From contig JAFGGA010000051.1 in assembly GCA_016930835.1 (NCBI GenBank), positions 1 through 52,580 on the forward strand: DNA of 52,580 nt, in the 5' to 3' direction. Positions 1 through 8,512 of this stretch are shown piece by piece (position 1 is the stretch's first letter; each line of letters opens with the position of its first letter). The DNA comes from Deltaproteobacteria bacterium (GTDB lineage: Bacteria; Desulfobacterota; DSM-4660; Desulfatiglandales; HGW-15). The position numbers and the translations under genes were made by a program. The notes beneath the pieces are model-generated. The model searched no databases. It saw only the letters and a list, made by a program, of their open reading frames with translations, and had not been told where the DNA came from.

Positions 1-28
1 AATTGATATTCATTGCTTTCTTGGGCAT
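1..28 (-). CDS. 5' end of an unidentified minus-strand gene (partial)
   Basis: Read on the minus strand, an ATG at position 28 is preceded by the strong Shine-Dalgarno sequence GGAGG (positions 39-35) with six bases of spacing. It opens the frame MPKKAMNIN, which runs off the left edge. Nine codons are too few to name a product. The call rests only on the ribosome binding site and the open frame. Confidence 0.5.
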
Positions 29-63
29 CTTTAACCTCCGTTATAGGTTGGCGTATGCCCAAG
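20..63 (-). promoter_or_regulatory. Inverted repeat spanning the ribosome binding site of the left-edge gene
   Basis: CTTGGGCAT (20-28) and ATGCCCAAG (55-63) form a perfect 9-bp inverted repeat. In the minus-strand mRNA one arm contains the ATG start codon and the Shine-Dalgarno sequence lies in the loop. Folding could therefore limit translation initiation. This structural role is inferred. Confidence 0.4.
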
Positions 64-108
64 CATAACATATTATCGATTAATAATACAAGTAAACACT
101 AGTACTTT

Positions 109-129
109 GACTTTTTACGAACCCGTCAA
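109..129. repeat. Single copy of the end of the 49.7-kb MITE-like repeat
   Basis: GACTTTTTACGA, four bases, then GTCAA. The same arrangement with identical spacing occurs at 49838-49858, the right end of the inverted-repeat element at 49676-49851. It appears to be a solo end of the same dispersed repeat family, lying just upstream of the purO-like gene. Confidence 0.4.
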
Positions 130-185
130 GAATGATTTTTAGAAAACTTTTTATACCAGGTGAACGATTTTTTTAAGGAGTTGAC

Positions 186-905
186 ATGAAGAGAGATGAA
201 ATAGCTTTATCCAATTTCAAGCATTATTTATCCCAGAACCCATATCCAGGCCGGGGGCTTGTTATTGGTAGATCAGGGGAAGACAAGTGGTTGATCCTAT
301 ATTGGATCATGGGTCGGAGTGCCCAGAGTCGGAATCGCAGGTTTGTAGTTGATGGAGGCATTTTAAAAACAGAACCGATCGATCCAGGCTCGATCGCAGA
401 TCCGAGTTTGATCATCTATGAAGCCATGCTGGACCTCCCCGATATCTATCTGGTTAGTAACGGGGATCAAACTCGAACAATGGTTGAAACGCTGCAAGGC
501 GGGGGGACGATTGAAGATGCATTAATTAAACGGGAACACGAACCGGATGCTCCTCATTTCACGCCGCGCATTAGTGGCGTTTTGAGTTTCAAGGGCAAAA
601 CCGCCAGTATGATATTAAGCATTCTGAAGGCAAGCCCGCTTGATTCATCCTATACGGATCGATTTTTTTACAGGCCCTCCATGCCGGCTGTAGGTTTTGG
701 ATTTGGTCTGACCACTTACCTAGGAGATGGAAATCCATTACCAAGCTTTTCGGGAGAACCACTGCTATTACCCTGCCACGACGGAGCCGAGGAGATATTG
801 GAAAGATACTGGAATGCCCTGAATCTCGACAACCGCATCGCAATAGCGGCAAAGGAAATCTCGGATCTAGGGCGCCGGAGTGAAATATTCATTCGGAACC
901 GTTAA
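186..905 (+). CDS. PurO-like IMP cyclohydrolase
   Basis: A 239-residue protein resembling the archaeal-type IMP cyclohydrolase family (PurO, Pfam IMP_cyclohyd). That family closes the purine ring of FAICAR to give IMP, the last step of de novo purine synthesis, in the cytoplasm. The N-terminal segment NPYPGRGLVIG and the following YWIMGRSAQSRNRRF are characteristic of bacterial members, and the length suits the family. There is no signal peptide or membrane segment. The ATG follows AAGGAG with good spacing. It is monocistronic here, with no other purine genes nearby, so use in the main pathway is inferred. Most bacteria use the unrelated bifunctional PurH for this step; whether purH exists elsewhere in this genome cannot be seen. 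Confidence 0.75.
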   Translation: MKRDEIALSNFKHYLSQNPYPGRGLVIGRSGEDKWLILYWIMGRSAQSRNRRFVVDGGILKTEPIDPGSIADPSLIIYEAMLDLPDIYLVSNGDQTRTMVETLQGGGTIEDALIKREHEPDAPHFTPRISGVLSFKGKTASMILSILKASPLDSSYTDRFFYRPSMPAVGFGFGLTTYLGDGNPLPSFSGEPLLLPCHDGAEEILERYWNALNLDNRIAIAAKEISDLGRRSEIFIRNR

Positions 906-1024
906 TGAAATGGAGAAAAGGCATTAGGGAATGTGGAAGATTATCAGATGAGTCTTCAGGAGAGTTGTTGAGGACCCTATATAAGGGAGAAGTGGACAGA
1001 AGGTAGATTTGACGAACAAAGGCA

Positions 1025-1050
1025 AGGGGCCCACTATCATATGGGCCCCT
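1025..1050 (-). terminator. Hairpin terminator of the liv-type operon
   Basis: AGGGGCCCA (1025-1033) and TGGGCCCCT (1042-1050) form a perfect 9-bp GC-rich stem with an 8-base loop. It lies 10 bases past the stop codon of the binding-protein gene. On the minus strand it is followed by TTGCCTTTG, a weak T-rich tract, so termination is likely but not ideal. Confidence 0.6.
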
Positions 1051-1059
1051 GAAATATTT

Positions 1060-2301
1060 TTAGTAAATACCATGCACGGGCGCGAGTCCGACTTTGACCG
1101 ACTTGCCGTTTCGCACCTGATCAATCCGTATCTCATCAACGCCCTCGATATCACCCTTCCCGTAGGTCAACGGCGTGCTGCTGATATCACCGGTGTTAAG
1201 ATTTTTGATCCTGTAGAAGCCTTGCTCCAGTACGACCTTGGGCGTGAGCTTTTCATATGGCGCCTTTTCCAGGGCCAATCTTAAGGCCTCGACCTGAACC
1301 ATCGCCTCAAGCATTCCCCCCTCGTACATGATGTGGGTCACACGCTTGTCGGGATGGTATTTTTTCTGCAGATCATCACAAAATTTGATTCCCGGTGTGG
1401 CGAGATCGTCTAACGGACGGAAACTACCAGCGCAGACATAACCATCACCCAATTTTCCCATGGCCTCGGCAAAAACGGCAGCATGACCGGGCAGGGCAAC
1501 ACCAAAGGTCATCTTGTAGGGTTGAAACGGCCCCATCCCCAACCTGACCATCTCCTTGACTGTTGGCTGAGAGCCCGGATTGATCATCACACCCAGGGCC
1601 AGGTCAACACCCTTTTGCTTCAACCATGTGAGTTGGGTGGTCGGTGGCGATGTCGCTATCAAAGGCACATACTGGGTACCCACAAACTCATAGCCGATCT
1701 TATCCAGGTAGGCTCTCATTGCAGGTATCTCAAGTGATTTACCCATGGCGTTGTCGGCGGTCAAGTAGGCAACCCTCGGTTTTCTCGATTCCTTCCAGCT
1801 TGCCTTGAACCAATCCGCAATAGCGGCACAGGAATCCGTATAAATAGGATAATAGGTAAAGATGCTTTGTGGCGGCGTCATCAGGTATGAACCGCTCGCC
1901 ATGCTGGTAGCACCCATCTGATCCTCCCATAACCTGTCTTTGAGAGCCAATGCGATGGGAGATCCTGATATCCTGGCAACCAGCATTCCCTTGGCCTTGA
2001 GTTCTTCATAAATCGAAAGGGCCTTGGCCGGCTTGAGCTCATCATCCCGCCATAATACTTCCAGCGTGATATCGGCCGGGAATTTCTCTTTTCGCCACGG
2101 GGCCATCATCTTTGTCTCATTGACGTATCGAACATAATCCTGAATTCCGGCCAGGACCGCCGCTGAATCCTCTGCAAAGGCCCCTGTCAGCGATTGGGTG
2201 CCGCCGACATAAAGTGTTTTTGCCTGTGCGCCGATCGGGACCATAAAAAGCGCGACCATTACGATCAATAAAGCTACGAACCCAAATCTTGTTTTTCCCA
2301 T
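1060..2301 (-). CDS. Periplasmic substrate-binding protein of a branched-chain amino acid-type ABC transporter
   Basis: A 413-residue type I periplasmic binding protein (Peripla_BP_6, LivK-like). Residues 1-27 form a signal peptide ending AQA, with mature sequence starting KTLYVGG. The repeated alpha/beta binding-protein pattern follows. It is the last gene of a six-gene minus-strand operon with two permeases, two ATPases and an acyl-CoA ligase. The ligand is probably not an amino acid: the ligase in the operon suggests a carboxylic acid that is activated after import. That is inference from context, since the protein itself does not reveal its ligand. Start: ATG preceded by AGGAGG on the minus strand. 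Confidence 0.85.
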   Translation of the reverse strand: MGKTRFGFVALLIVMVALFMVPIGAQAKTLYVGGTQSLTGAFAEDSAAVLAGIQDYVRYVNETKMMAPWRKEKFPADITLEVLWRDDELKPAKALSIYEELKAKGMLVARISGSPIALALKDRLWEDQMGATSMASGSYLMTPPQSIFTYYPIYTDSCAAIADWFKASWKESRKPRVAYLTADNAMGKSLEIPAMRAYLDKIGYEFVGTQYVPLIATSPPTTQLTWLKQKGVDLALGVMINPGSQPTVKEMVRLGMGPFQPYKMTFGVALPGHAAVFAEAMGKLGDGYVCAGSFRPLDDLATPGIKFCDDLQKKYHPDKRVTHIMYEGGMLEAMVQVEALRLALEKAPYEKLTPKVVLEQGFYRIKNLNTGDISSTPLTYGKGDIEGVDEIRIDQVRNGKSVKVGLAPVHGIY

Positions 2302-2385
2302 TTTTCTCCTCCTTTTCAGTTGAATTAGGTTGTTGATGTTAAAAAAACCACTCTATCAGTAGAAAAATACCCCTCTTCACGACGA

Positions 2386-3435
2386 TTATTCCTGGTGTGA
2401 GAAAGGCCAAAGCCTAAAGTAGTTTTTAATCATTTCCCATCGATGATAAAGTCCGCGGGGTTCAAAAATAAGGAAGATGATGATGATCAACCCATGGGAC
2501 ATAATGGCCACGGAAGCGGCAGCTTGAGGAGCAACGGCGGCCGATAAGATCGGTCCGATGACAGTGACGAGTTCATCCAACAACTTAAGTGCCACCACGC
2601 CGAAAATGGCCCCACCTGTACTTCCCATCCCCCCTACGATGAGCATTCCCAGATACCAGACAGAATCCATAAAAGGAAACTGGTCCGTGCTGGCGAAACT
2701 GATATAATGAACGAGCAATGCCCCGGCCACGCCGGCAAAGACACACCCGATAAAAAATGCCTGCAGCTTGTAACTCCAGAGGCTGATGCCCATGACTTCC
2801 GCGGCCAGGTCGTTATCGCGAATGGCAATAAAGGCCCGCCCCGCCCTGGTTCTGACGATATTGTGGGCGATGAGGGTTGCCAGGCAGGCCAACACCATCA
2901 CCAAGTAAAAATAATTCGTCTTGGTACCGAGCATGATAGCCCCTATTCGAGGCCTTGGTACACTCAGCCCGTCAGCTCCGCCGGTTAGACCATAGAGCTG
3001 AATAATGGCCCAGATGATAATAAAGTGTGCGGCGATCGTGGCCATAATAAGGTAAAAGCCTTTGATCTTCAGGGATGGAAGGCCAAAGAACAGACCCGCG
3101 ATCCCCGCGGCCAGTGCACCGCAGGGGAGGGCCGCCCAGAATGGAAAGCTCAGCTTGGCATATAAAATAGCCGAGGTATAACCACCTACCGCCATAAAGC
3201 CCGCATGTCCCATTGAAATCTGGCCGCAATAGCCAACCAAGATATTCAGTCCATGCACGCTGATGATGGTAATCCCGATCATGGTCAGGATGGTCAGTAT
3301 CCTGTCACTGAAAAATAGGGGGCAGGTAAAGAGAAGGATGAGAAAGATTATGAGCAATCCCCAATGGAGCTTGGTAGGGAAAACAGCCATATCCTGGGCG
3401 TAATTTTCATGAAATGTGCCGGAATAAAGAGCCAT
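2386..3435 (-). CDS. livM: ABC transporter permease, LivM family
   Basis: A 349-residue integral membrane protein of the LivM family, one of two permeases forming the transmembrane channel of a branched-chain amino acid-type importer. The diagnostic segment GLNILVGYCGQISMGHAGFM lies near residues 65-85, and several hydrophobic helices cover most of the length. It begins 3 bases after the LivH-type gene stops, so the two are surely co-translated. The name reflects family membership only; the transported substrate is likely a carboxylate, judging from the operon's CoA ligase. Confidence 0.85.
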   Translation of the reverse strand: MALYSGTFHENYAQDMAVFPTKLHWGLLIIFLILLFTCPLFFSDRILTILTMIGITIISVHGLNILVGYCGQISMGHAGFMAVGGYTSAILYAKLSFPFWAALPCGALAAGIAGLFFGLPSLKIKGFYLIMATIAAHFIIIWAIIQLYGLTGGADGLSVPRPRIGAIMLGTKTNYFYLVMVLACLATLIAHNIVRTRAGRAFIAIRDNDLAAEVMGISLWSYKLQAFFIGCVFAGVAGALLVHYISFASTDQFPFMDSVWYLGMLIVGGMGSTGGAIFGVVALKLLDELVTVIGPILSAAVAPQAAASVAIMSHGLIIIIFLIFEPRGLYHRWEMIKNYFRLWPFSHQE

Positions 3436-3438
3436 GAA

Positions 3439-4326
3439 TCAGATCCTTTCTATGGTAGCCAGGCCGAATAGACCATGGGGTTTGAAAATGAGGACAATAA
3501 TCATCACAATAAAGGGAAATACCTGGGCCAGCCCACCACCGGGCAGGAGCGGATCCAGATAACCGGCAGCCACATTTTCCAGCATCCCCAATATGATACC
3601 GGCAAAAATGGCTCCCCCGATGGAATTGACCCCGCCCAGCAAAACAACCGCAAATGCCTTGAGGCCGATATCGGCAAGAACCATGTTGGCGCCGGATATG
3701 CCGCCCAAAAGGATCCCTCCGATCACGCCCACGATACAGGCGATTATCCACGATACGGCATAAACAGTGGTTGCCTTGATACCCAGGCTTTGCACCACTT
3801 GCAGGTCCTCGGCCGTGGCCCTCATGGCCAGTCCGATCTTGGTATATCGGAAAAGGAGCATGAGCAGGGTTACACAAATAACGGACACGATGAGTCCGAT
3901 CAAGGATTCCGACGGTATGGATATGGAGCCTACCTTTAGGATTATCGTCGGTAATAACCCATGGTACGCTTTATATTCGGCCCCCCAAATCAGGGTTGCC
4001 AGTCCACTTAGTACCGTGGCTAGGGCGATGGTCATCATGATAACCGCCAGGACGGGTTGGCCGATAAGGGGACGTAAGGTGAATCTTTCAATTACCAAAC
4101 CCATGAAAACAGCCACCACAACCGCAGCCAATAAACTTGCCCACACAGGTAATCCGAGCGGGACCAGGAATGTATAACCCAGGTACCCGCCAATCATGAC
4201 AAAGTGTCCTTGGGCGATGTTGAACACCTCGGAGCACTTGAGAATAATCACAAATCCAATGGCAATAAGAGCATAGACCATGCCCTGAGCAAAACCGGTT
4301 ACGACTAATTGTATGAAGAAGGTCAT
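3439..4326 (-). CDS. livH: ABC transporter permease, LivH family
   Basis: A 295-residue integral membrane protein of the LivH family, partner of the LivM-type permease. The N-terminal segment GFAQGMVYALIAIGFVIILK and the following FNIAQGHFVMIGGYLGY are typical of LivH. It lies 12 bases downstream of the acyl-CoA ligase and 3 bases upstream of the livM-type gene on the minus strand. Naming is by family; substrate is unknown. Confidence 0.85.
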   Translation of the reverse strand: MTFFIQLVVTGFAQGMVYALIAIGFVIILKCSEVFNIAQGHFVMIGGYLGYTFLVPLGLPVWASLLAAVVVAVFMGLVIERFTLRPLIGQPVLAVIMMTIALATVLSGLATLIWGAEYKAYHGLLPTIILKVGSISIPSESLIGLIVSVICVTLLMLLFRYTKIGLAMRATAEDLQVVQSLGIKATTVYAVSWIIACIVGVIGGILLGGISGANMVLADIGLKAFAVVLLGGVNSIGGAIFAGIILGMLENVAAGYLDPLLPGGGLAQVFPFIVMIIVLIFKPHGLFGLATIERI

Positions 4327-4338
4327 AAGGCGTTTCCT

Positions 4339-6279
4339 TTAGATAGAATGGATATGCAAGGTTGTGGTTACGGTATTGGTTTGCCCATCCCCTGAAGTGA
4401 CCGGGGATTCAATGGGAACTTCGATCTTGTCTTGGCAGACGGCATCTATCAGCGTTTGATATCGCTCTCTTAAAAAGGCCTTCCTGAGTTTCCGGTTACG
4501 AGTCAGCTCACCTTTGTTCGGATTAAATTCTTTGTTAAGATGGACATACTTTTTGATTCGGGCATCTGACGGTAGATCCTGATTGATTCGATCGATGTCC
4601 TTCTTGATCAGATCGTAGACCTCCGGTCGTTGCGATAGATCGTCAAAGGCCGTATAGGGCACCCTATTTTGGCCCGCCCATCGACTCACATTTTCATAGT
4701 CAATGACAATAACCGCGGCGAGGTAATCATTATCGGGATTGGGGATGATCCATGCGTCCCTGATAGAAGGGCTGAATCGCAGACGGCTTTCAACGAATTG
4801 GGGGGCCAACTGCCGGCCATTGGCTAACACCAACAAATCCGTGACCCTGTCCAAAAACATGATGTGTTTATCATCGCGCACAGAGACACTGTCACCGCTA
4901 TAAAACCATCCATCCTTAAAAACATGGCTTGTCTCTTCAGGATTATTTTGATACCCGATGAAGGTCCCCGCCTGTCGATAGATTAATTCACCATTCTGTG
5001 CTATCCTGATCTCTACGCCTTCGCGGACGGGGCCAACCGTATCTGGATGGATGTCATCGTTCATGGCGCCGCTTAAGACGCCCCCCTCCGTGGACCAGTA
5101 CAGGCTTTTTAGGGGAAGTTTCAGGGCATGATAAAACCGGAACGCATCCGGACTGAGTGTGGATCCGGATGTATAACAGATCCTGGCATTCGAAAGGCCA
5201 AGGCTTTTCCTGACATGACGGAACAGCATCATATCGGCCAATGCATAAAGGGTCCGTAATCCGAGCCCCGGCTTCTGACGTTGCCGCCTTTTCTCCACCA
5301 TCCTGTATCCAATGGGCATGAGTTTGCGAAAGGCAAAGCGCTTGACGGGATCGGCGTCGAGAATACGGGCATGTACGTTCGCGGCTTGACTCTCCCAAAT
5401 CCCCGCCCTGTAGATGACGATACTGGGATTCGTCTCGTGGGTATCCCGCTGCTGGGTTGCCGGTGATTCCGCAAAATTCAGGGCGCAGGCCGATAATAAA
5501 TGGCAGCCGATTCCAAACCATTGTTCGGCCATCCAAGCGGGTGGGAGATAGGGAACCACGTTATCCTGTTGTAGCCACGGGTCTAAAGATAAGTACAAGT
5601 CGGTCCCCGCTCTCATGGTTTGATAAGTATGTAGTGCCCCTTTAGGCGTGGAGCCGGTGGTCCCAGAGGTATACACAATGGCGCATATATCATCCGCCTT
5701 GCCGCTCGCGACATTCTGTTCAAAAATACCGGTATGTGCTTTTTCGTATTCTTTACCCTTTTCAAGTACTTGTTCATAACCCATTAAAATGGGGTCTTTA
5801 TAGTGGGCAAGTCCTTTATGGTTCCAAAAAATAACGTTTTTCAGAAAAGGCAGATCTTCCTTAATCTGAAAAAATTTATCCACTTGCTCCTGATCCTCCA
5901 CAACAGCGAATACAGCTTCGGCATTCACCGCGATGATTTTGATTTCCTCCGGGGTTAATTCAGAATAGAGGCCCACTGAAACACCATGATCGGCCTGCGC
6001 AGCCAGTTCGGAATAATAATAATGCGGCGCATTATCTCCGATGATGAGGAGCTTATCACCAGGTTGGAACCCCAACGACAGCAACCCCAGGGCCAGGCCT
6101 TTTACATTAAGGTAATAATCTTTCCACGTATAGGTTTGCCAAATACCATAATGCTTGTGCCGCATGGCCGTGCGAAGGCCATATTGTTCGTAATTAAACT
6201 TCAGTATCTGAGGCCAGGTGTCACCTTTTTCTTTGTAACGTTCATCCAAACCGGTCGTCATGCTTTTCCGCCCTTCCAT
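4339..6279 (-). CDS. AMP-forming acyl-CoA synthetase within the ABC operon
   Basis: A member of the ANL superfamily (long-chain acyl-CoA synthetase type), about 646 residues. It would activate a carboxylic acid with ATP and CoA to the acyl-CoA in the cytoplasm. The P-loop reads YTSGTTGSTPKGA, with one residue more than the common YTSGTTGxPKG. The second core motif SLYWSTEGG and the GDSV/DRVTDLLVLANG region near the C-terminus are present. The reading frame opens at 6291, but the ATG at 6279 overlaps the livF stop codon as TAATG and follows AAGGTGG, so I prefer it; an ATG at 6261 is also possible. Its location between ATPase and permease genes suggests vectorial activation of an imported acid. 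The substrate, fatty or aromatic, is not evident. Confidence 0.85.
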   Translation of the reverse strand: MEGRKSMTTGLDERYKEKGDTWPQILKFNYEQYGLRTAMRHKHYGIWQTYTWKDYYLNVKGLALGLLSLGFQPGDKLLIIGDNAPHYYYSELAAQADHGVSVGLYSELTPEEIKIIAVNAEAVFAVVEDQEQVDKFFQIKEDLPFLKNVIFWNHKGLAHYKDPILMGYEQVLEKGKEYEKAHTGIFEQNVASGKADDICAIVYTSGTTGSTPKGALHTYQTMRAGTDLYLSLDPWLQQDNVVPYLPPAWMAEQWFGIGCHLLSACALNFAESPATQQRDTHETNPSIVIYRAGIWESQAANVHARILDADPVKRFAFRKLMPIGYRMVEKRRQRQKPGLGLRTLYALADMMLFRHVRKSLGLSNARICYTSGSTLSPDAFRFYHALKLPLKSLYWSTEGGVLSGAMNDDIHPDTVGPVREGVEIRIAQNGELIYRQAGTFIGYQNNPEETSHVFKDGWFYSGDSVSVRDDKHIMFLDRVTDLLVLANGRQLAPQFVESRLRFSPSIRDAWIIPNPDNDYLAAVIVIDYENVSRWAGQNRVPYTAFDDLSQRPEVYDLIKKDIDRINQDLPSDARIKKYVHLNKEFNPNKGELTRNRKLRKAFLRERYQTLIDAVCQDKIEVPIESPVTSGDGQTNTVTTTLHIHSI

Positions 6280-7073
6280 TATGCCAGCCACCTTTTCTTC
6301 CGCTTGTAATGTTTGACATCACGATAGCTTTTTTTGGCACCGACCGTGGATATCCCCATGTAGAATTCCTTGATATCTTCATTGTCTCTCAATATTTCCG
6401 CCGGGCCGCTTAGAACAATCCGGCCATTCTCCATGATATACCCATAATCAGCTATGCCCAGGGCCGCCTTGACATTCTGCTCCACGACAAGTATGGCCAT
6501 CTTTACTCCAGCGTTGATCTCATGAATAATCTTGTAGATCTCTTTCACCACCAACGGGGCAAGGCCCAATGACGGTTCATCCAGAAGGATCAGTTTCGGC
6601 CTTGCCATAAGTGCCCTCCCGATCACCAACATCTGTTGTTCTCCACCCGATAAGTACCCGCTTACCTGCCGGCGGAGCCGCTGAATGTAAGGGAAATAAT
6701 CAAAGACCATTTCCAGGTCTTTTTTGATGGCGGTCTTGTCTTTACGGCAATAAGCCCCGACCAAGAGATTTTCTTCCACACTCAAATGCTCCAGGACCCG
6801 CCTCCCCTCCATGACCTGGGTAATTCCCATGGCGGCGATCGCCTCGGGACCATATCGATCAATCTGTTTCCCATTAAATTGAATGCTGCCGTTGGTGACC
6901 TCCCCGACCTCCGTCTTGAGAAGACCGGATATGGCCTTTAGCGTGGTTGTTTTGCCGCCTCCGTTGGCCCCGAGAAGGGCCACGATACGGCCATCATCGA
7001 CCTTTAATGATACGCCCCGCAAGACCTGAATCACCTTCATGTAAGCCACTTCAATATTATTCACATCCAGCAT
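6279..7073 (-). CDS. livF: ABC transporter ATP-binding protein, LivF family
   Basis: A 264-residue ABC ATPase. Walker A is GANGGGKTT, with Gly in place of the usual Ala in LivF proteins. The signature is LSGGEQQML and Walker B is LILLDEPSLGLAP; the H-loop position is less typical (VVEQN, as in LivF). It lacks the longer insert of LivG. The C-terminus carries a lysine/arginine-rich tail of about 20 residues (KKSYRDVKHYKRKKRWLA) beyond the usual end. It is the second gene of the operon and overlaps the ligase start. It would energise import together with the LivG-type subunit. Confidence 0.87.
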   Translation of the reverse strand: MLDVNNIEVAYMKVIQVLRGVSLKVDDGRIVALLGANGGGKTTTLKAISGLLKTEVGEVTNGSIQFNGKQIDRYGPEAIAAMGITQVMEGRRVLEHLSVEENLLVGAYCRKDKTAIKKDLEMVFDYFPYIQRLRRQVSGYLSGGEQQMLVIGRALMARPKLILLDEPSLGLAPLVVKEIYKIIHEINAGVKMAILVVEQNVKAALGIADYGYIMENGRIVLSGPAEILRDNEDIKEFYMGISTVGAKKSYRDVKHYKRKKRWLA

Positions 7074-7171
7074 CTTGTTTGCTCTACCTCTATTTTTTGT
7101 CGTATATCAAGACTCTGCATAAAATCCTTACTCCTTAAGCCTTGTGCCCTGCGCCCTGCGCCTTACTCCTG

Positions 7172-7990
7172 TTATTCCTCTTCTCCCAGGTAAGCGCTAA
7201 TAACTTTAGGATTTGACTTGATTTCAGCAGGCGTGCCTTCGGCTATTTTCCGCCCGAAATCGAGGACAATAATCCGGTCCGCAATATCCATGACCACACC
7301 CATATCGTGCTCTACAAGGACGATACTGCGAATGCCGTCTCTGAGTATGGGGGTATTTGAATAGGTAGCTCCCTGACCCTCATATATATCCAGGATAAAT
7401 CGGGCGATGTCTTCCTTTTCTTCCAGGTTCATGCCGGCCATGGGTTCATCAAGGAGTAGAAGATTGGGCTCCAGGGCCAAGGCCCGGCCCAGTTCCACCC
7501 GTTTCTGCATTCCGTAGGGCAAGACCCCGACATGTGTCTTCCGAATAGGGGCGATCTCCAGGAAATCAATGATTTCCTCGGCGATTTGCCGATGTGCGAT
7601 TTCTTCTTTAAGGGCCCAGCCTAGATAAAGGGCGCCTGCAACAAAATTTTGTCTCATCAACACATGCCTTGCCGCCATGATATTGTCTTGTGTGGTTAAC
7701 CCTGCATATAATTCAATATTTTGAAAGGCCCTGGCGATGCCCAGTTTAGCCAATTTATCAGGCCGCATCCTGGTAATTTTTTGTCCTTTGTAATAGATTT
7801 CCCCCTTCTGGGGCTTATAAAAGCCGTTAATGCAATTCAGGAGGGCCGTCTTACCGGCGCCATTTGGCCCGATAATGGCGAGGATTTCATTATCCCTTAT
7901 CTCCATGCTCACATCAATGAGGGCATTCACACCGCCAAAGCTGAGGGAGATATTCTCGATTCGTAATTTCACGTTTTTATCTTTTTCCAC
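7172..7990 (-). CDS. livG: ABC transporter ATP-binding protein, LivG family
   Basis: A 272-residue ABC ATPase, first gene of the six-gene operon. Walker A is GPNGAGKTALL and Walker B is LLLLDEPMAGM, followed by the H-loop VLVEHDMGVVM typical of LivG. The signature region reads LPYGMQKRVELGRA, a YG variant common in LivG. The C-terminal GTPAEIKSNPKVISAYLGEEE matches the LivG tail that follows the nucleotide-binding domain. The preceding 520 bases form an unusually long leader or promoter region. Confidence 0.88.
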   Translation of the reverse strand: MEKDKNVKLRIENISLSFGGVNALIDVSMEIRDNEILAIIGPNGAGKTALLNCINGFYKPQKGEIYYKGQKITRMRPDKLAKLGIARAFQNIELYAGLTTQDNIMAARHVLMRQNFVAGALYLGWALKEEIAHRQIAEEIIDFLEIAPIRKTHVGVLPYGMQKRVELGRALALEPNLLLLDEPMAGMNLEEKEDIARFILDIYEGQGATYSNTPILRDGIRSIVLVEHDMGVVMDIADRIIVLDFGRKIAEGTPAEIKSNPKVISAYLGEEE

Positions 7991-8512
7991 CTGCTATGAT
8001 CTCCGTATTCATACCACAAGAGATTGCTTAAGATGCCTGTTTCAATAACGAATAAGATCGCCAGCCTGTCACCCCTGCCCTTACCCTCCCCCAATGGGGA
8101 GGGTGGGGCAAAGGTTGCCCTGTTGGATAGCCTTAGGGGGATCGTTGGTTGACCCCCTGAAGGCTTTCCGCTAAAATCATTGGAAAAACTCAATGATTCT
8201 AGATATCTATTACACTGCTAAAAAATTATAGGTAAGAAATCGGCGACGATAAAAGGTTATTTCATATGCCTGGTCAGGCATCAGCCTTGTCCATTTGATT
8301 CTAAATCGAATAAAACACCCCCATCATCAGCCTGTATCTGCAGATGCACTGGGATCAATAGGTATTGCAACCGGAAGATCATTGACCATCGTATTGACTT
8401 TACATGCTGGATGATCTTCCCGGCAGTTGTTTATATGATATGGTTGGAATTGAATTTAGGGCGGCAGTATATGGGTTTTCACACAAGGCGTCAAGACCTA
8501 AATGTAAAATTA
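7991..8512. other. 522-base gap between livG and the hybrid kinase
   Basis: No gene was recognised. It holds the minus-strand sigma-70 promoter at 8466-8494 and two hairpin-forming repeats. CCGGAAGATCAT (8372-8383) pairs with ATGATCTTCCCGG (8411-8423). ACCCTCCCC (8083-8091) pairs with GGGGAGGGT (8096-8104) around a 4-base loop. The second looks like a common dispersed intergenic palindrome. Transcripts from the promoter would carry both before reaching livG. Confidence 0.5.
8466..8494 (-). promoter_or_regulatory. Sigma-70 promoter, minus strand
   Basis: On the minus strand TTGACG (8494-8489) is separated by exactly 17 bases from TATACT (8471-8466), a strong match to the -35/-10 consensus. 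Predicted transcription starts near 8459 and runs towards livG, whose start codon is about 470 bases downstream. It may drive the liv-type operon through a long structured leader, or a separate small RNA. Confidence 0.55.

Noticed and set aside
5054-5536. A 160-codon minus-strand frame inside the acyl-CoA ligase gene
   Set aside because: Same-strand shadow in another frame, rich in Arg/Pro/Gly with no start signal.
7139-7168. Short tandem GTGCCCTGCGCCCTGCGCC
   Set aside because: Too short and imperfect to call a repeat array; similar low-complexity text (ATCCAGGATCCAGGACCC) occurs at 32441-32470.
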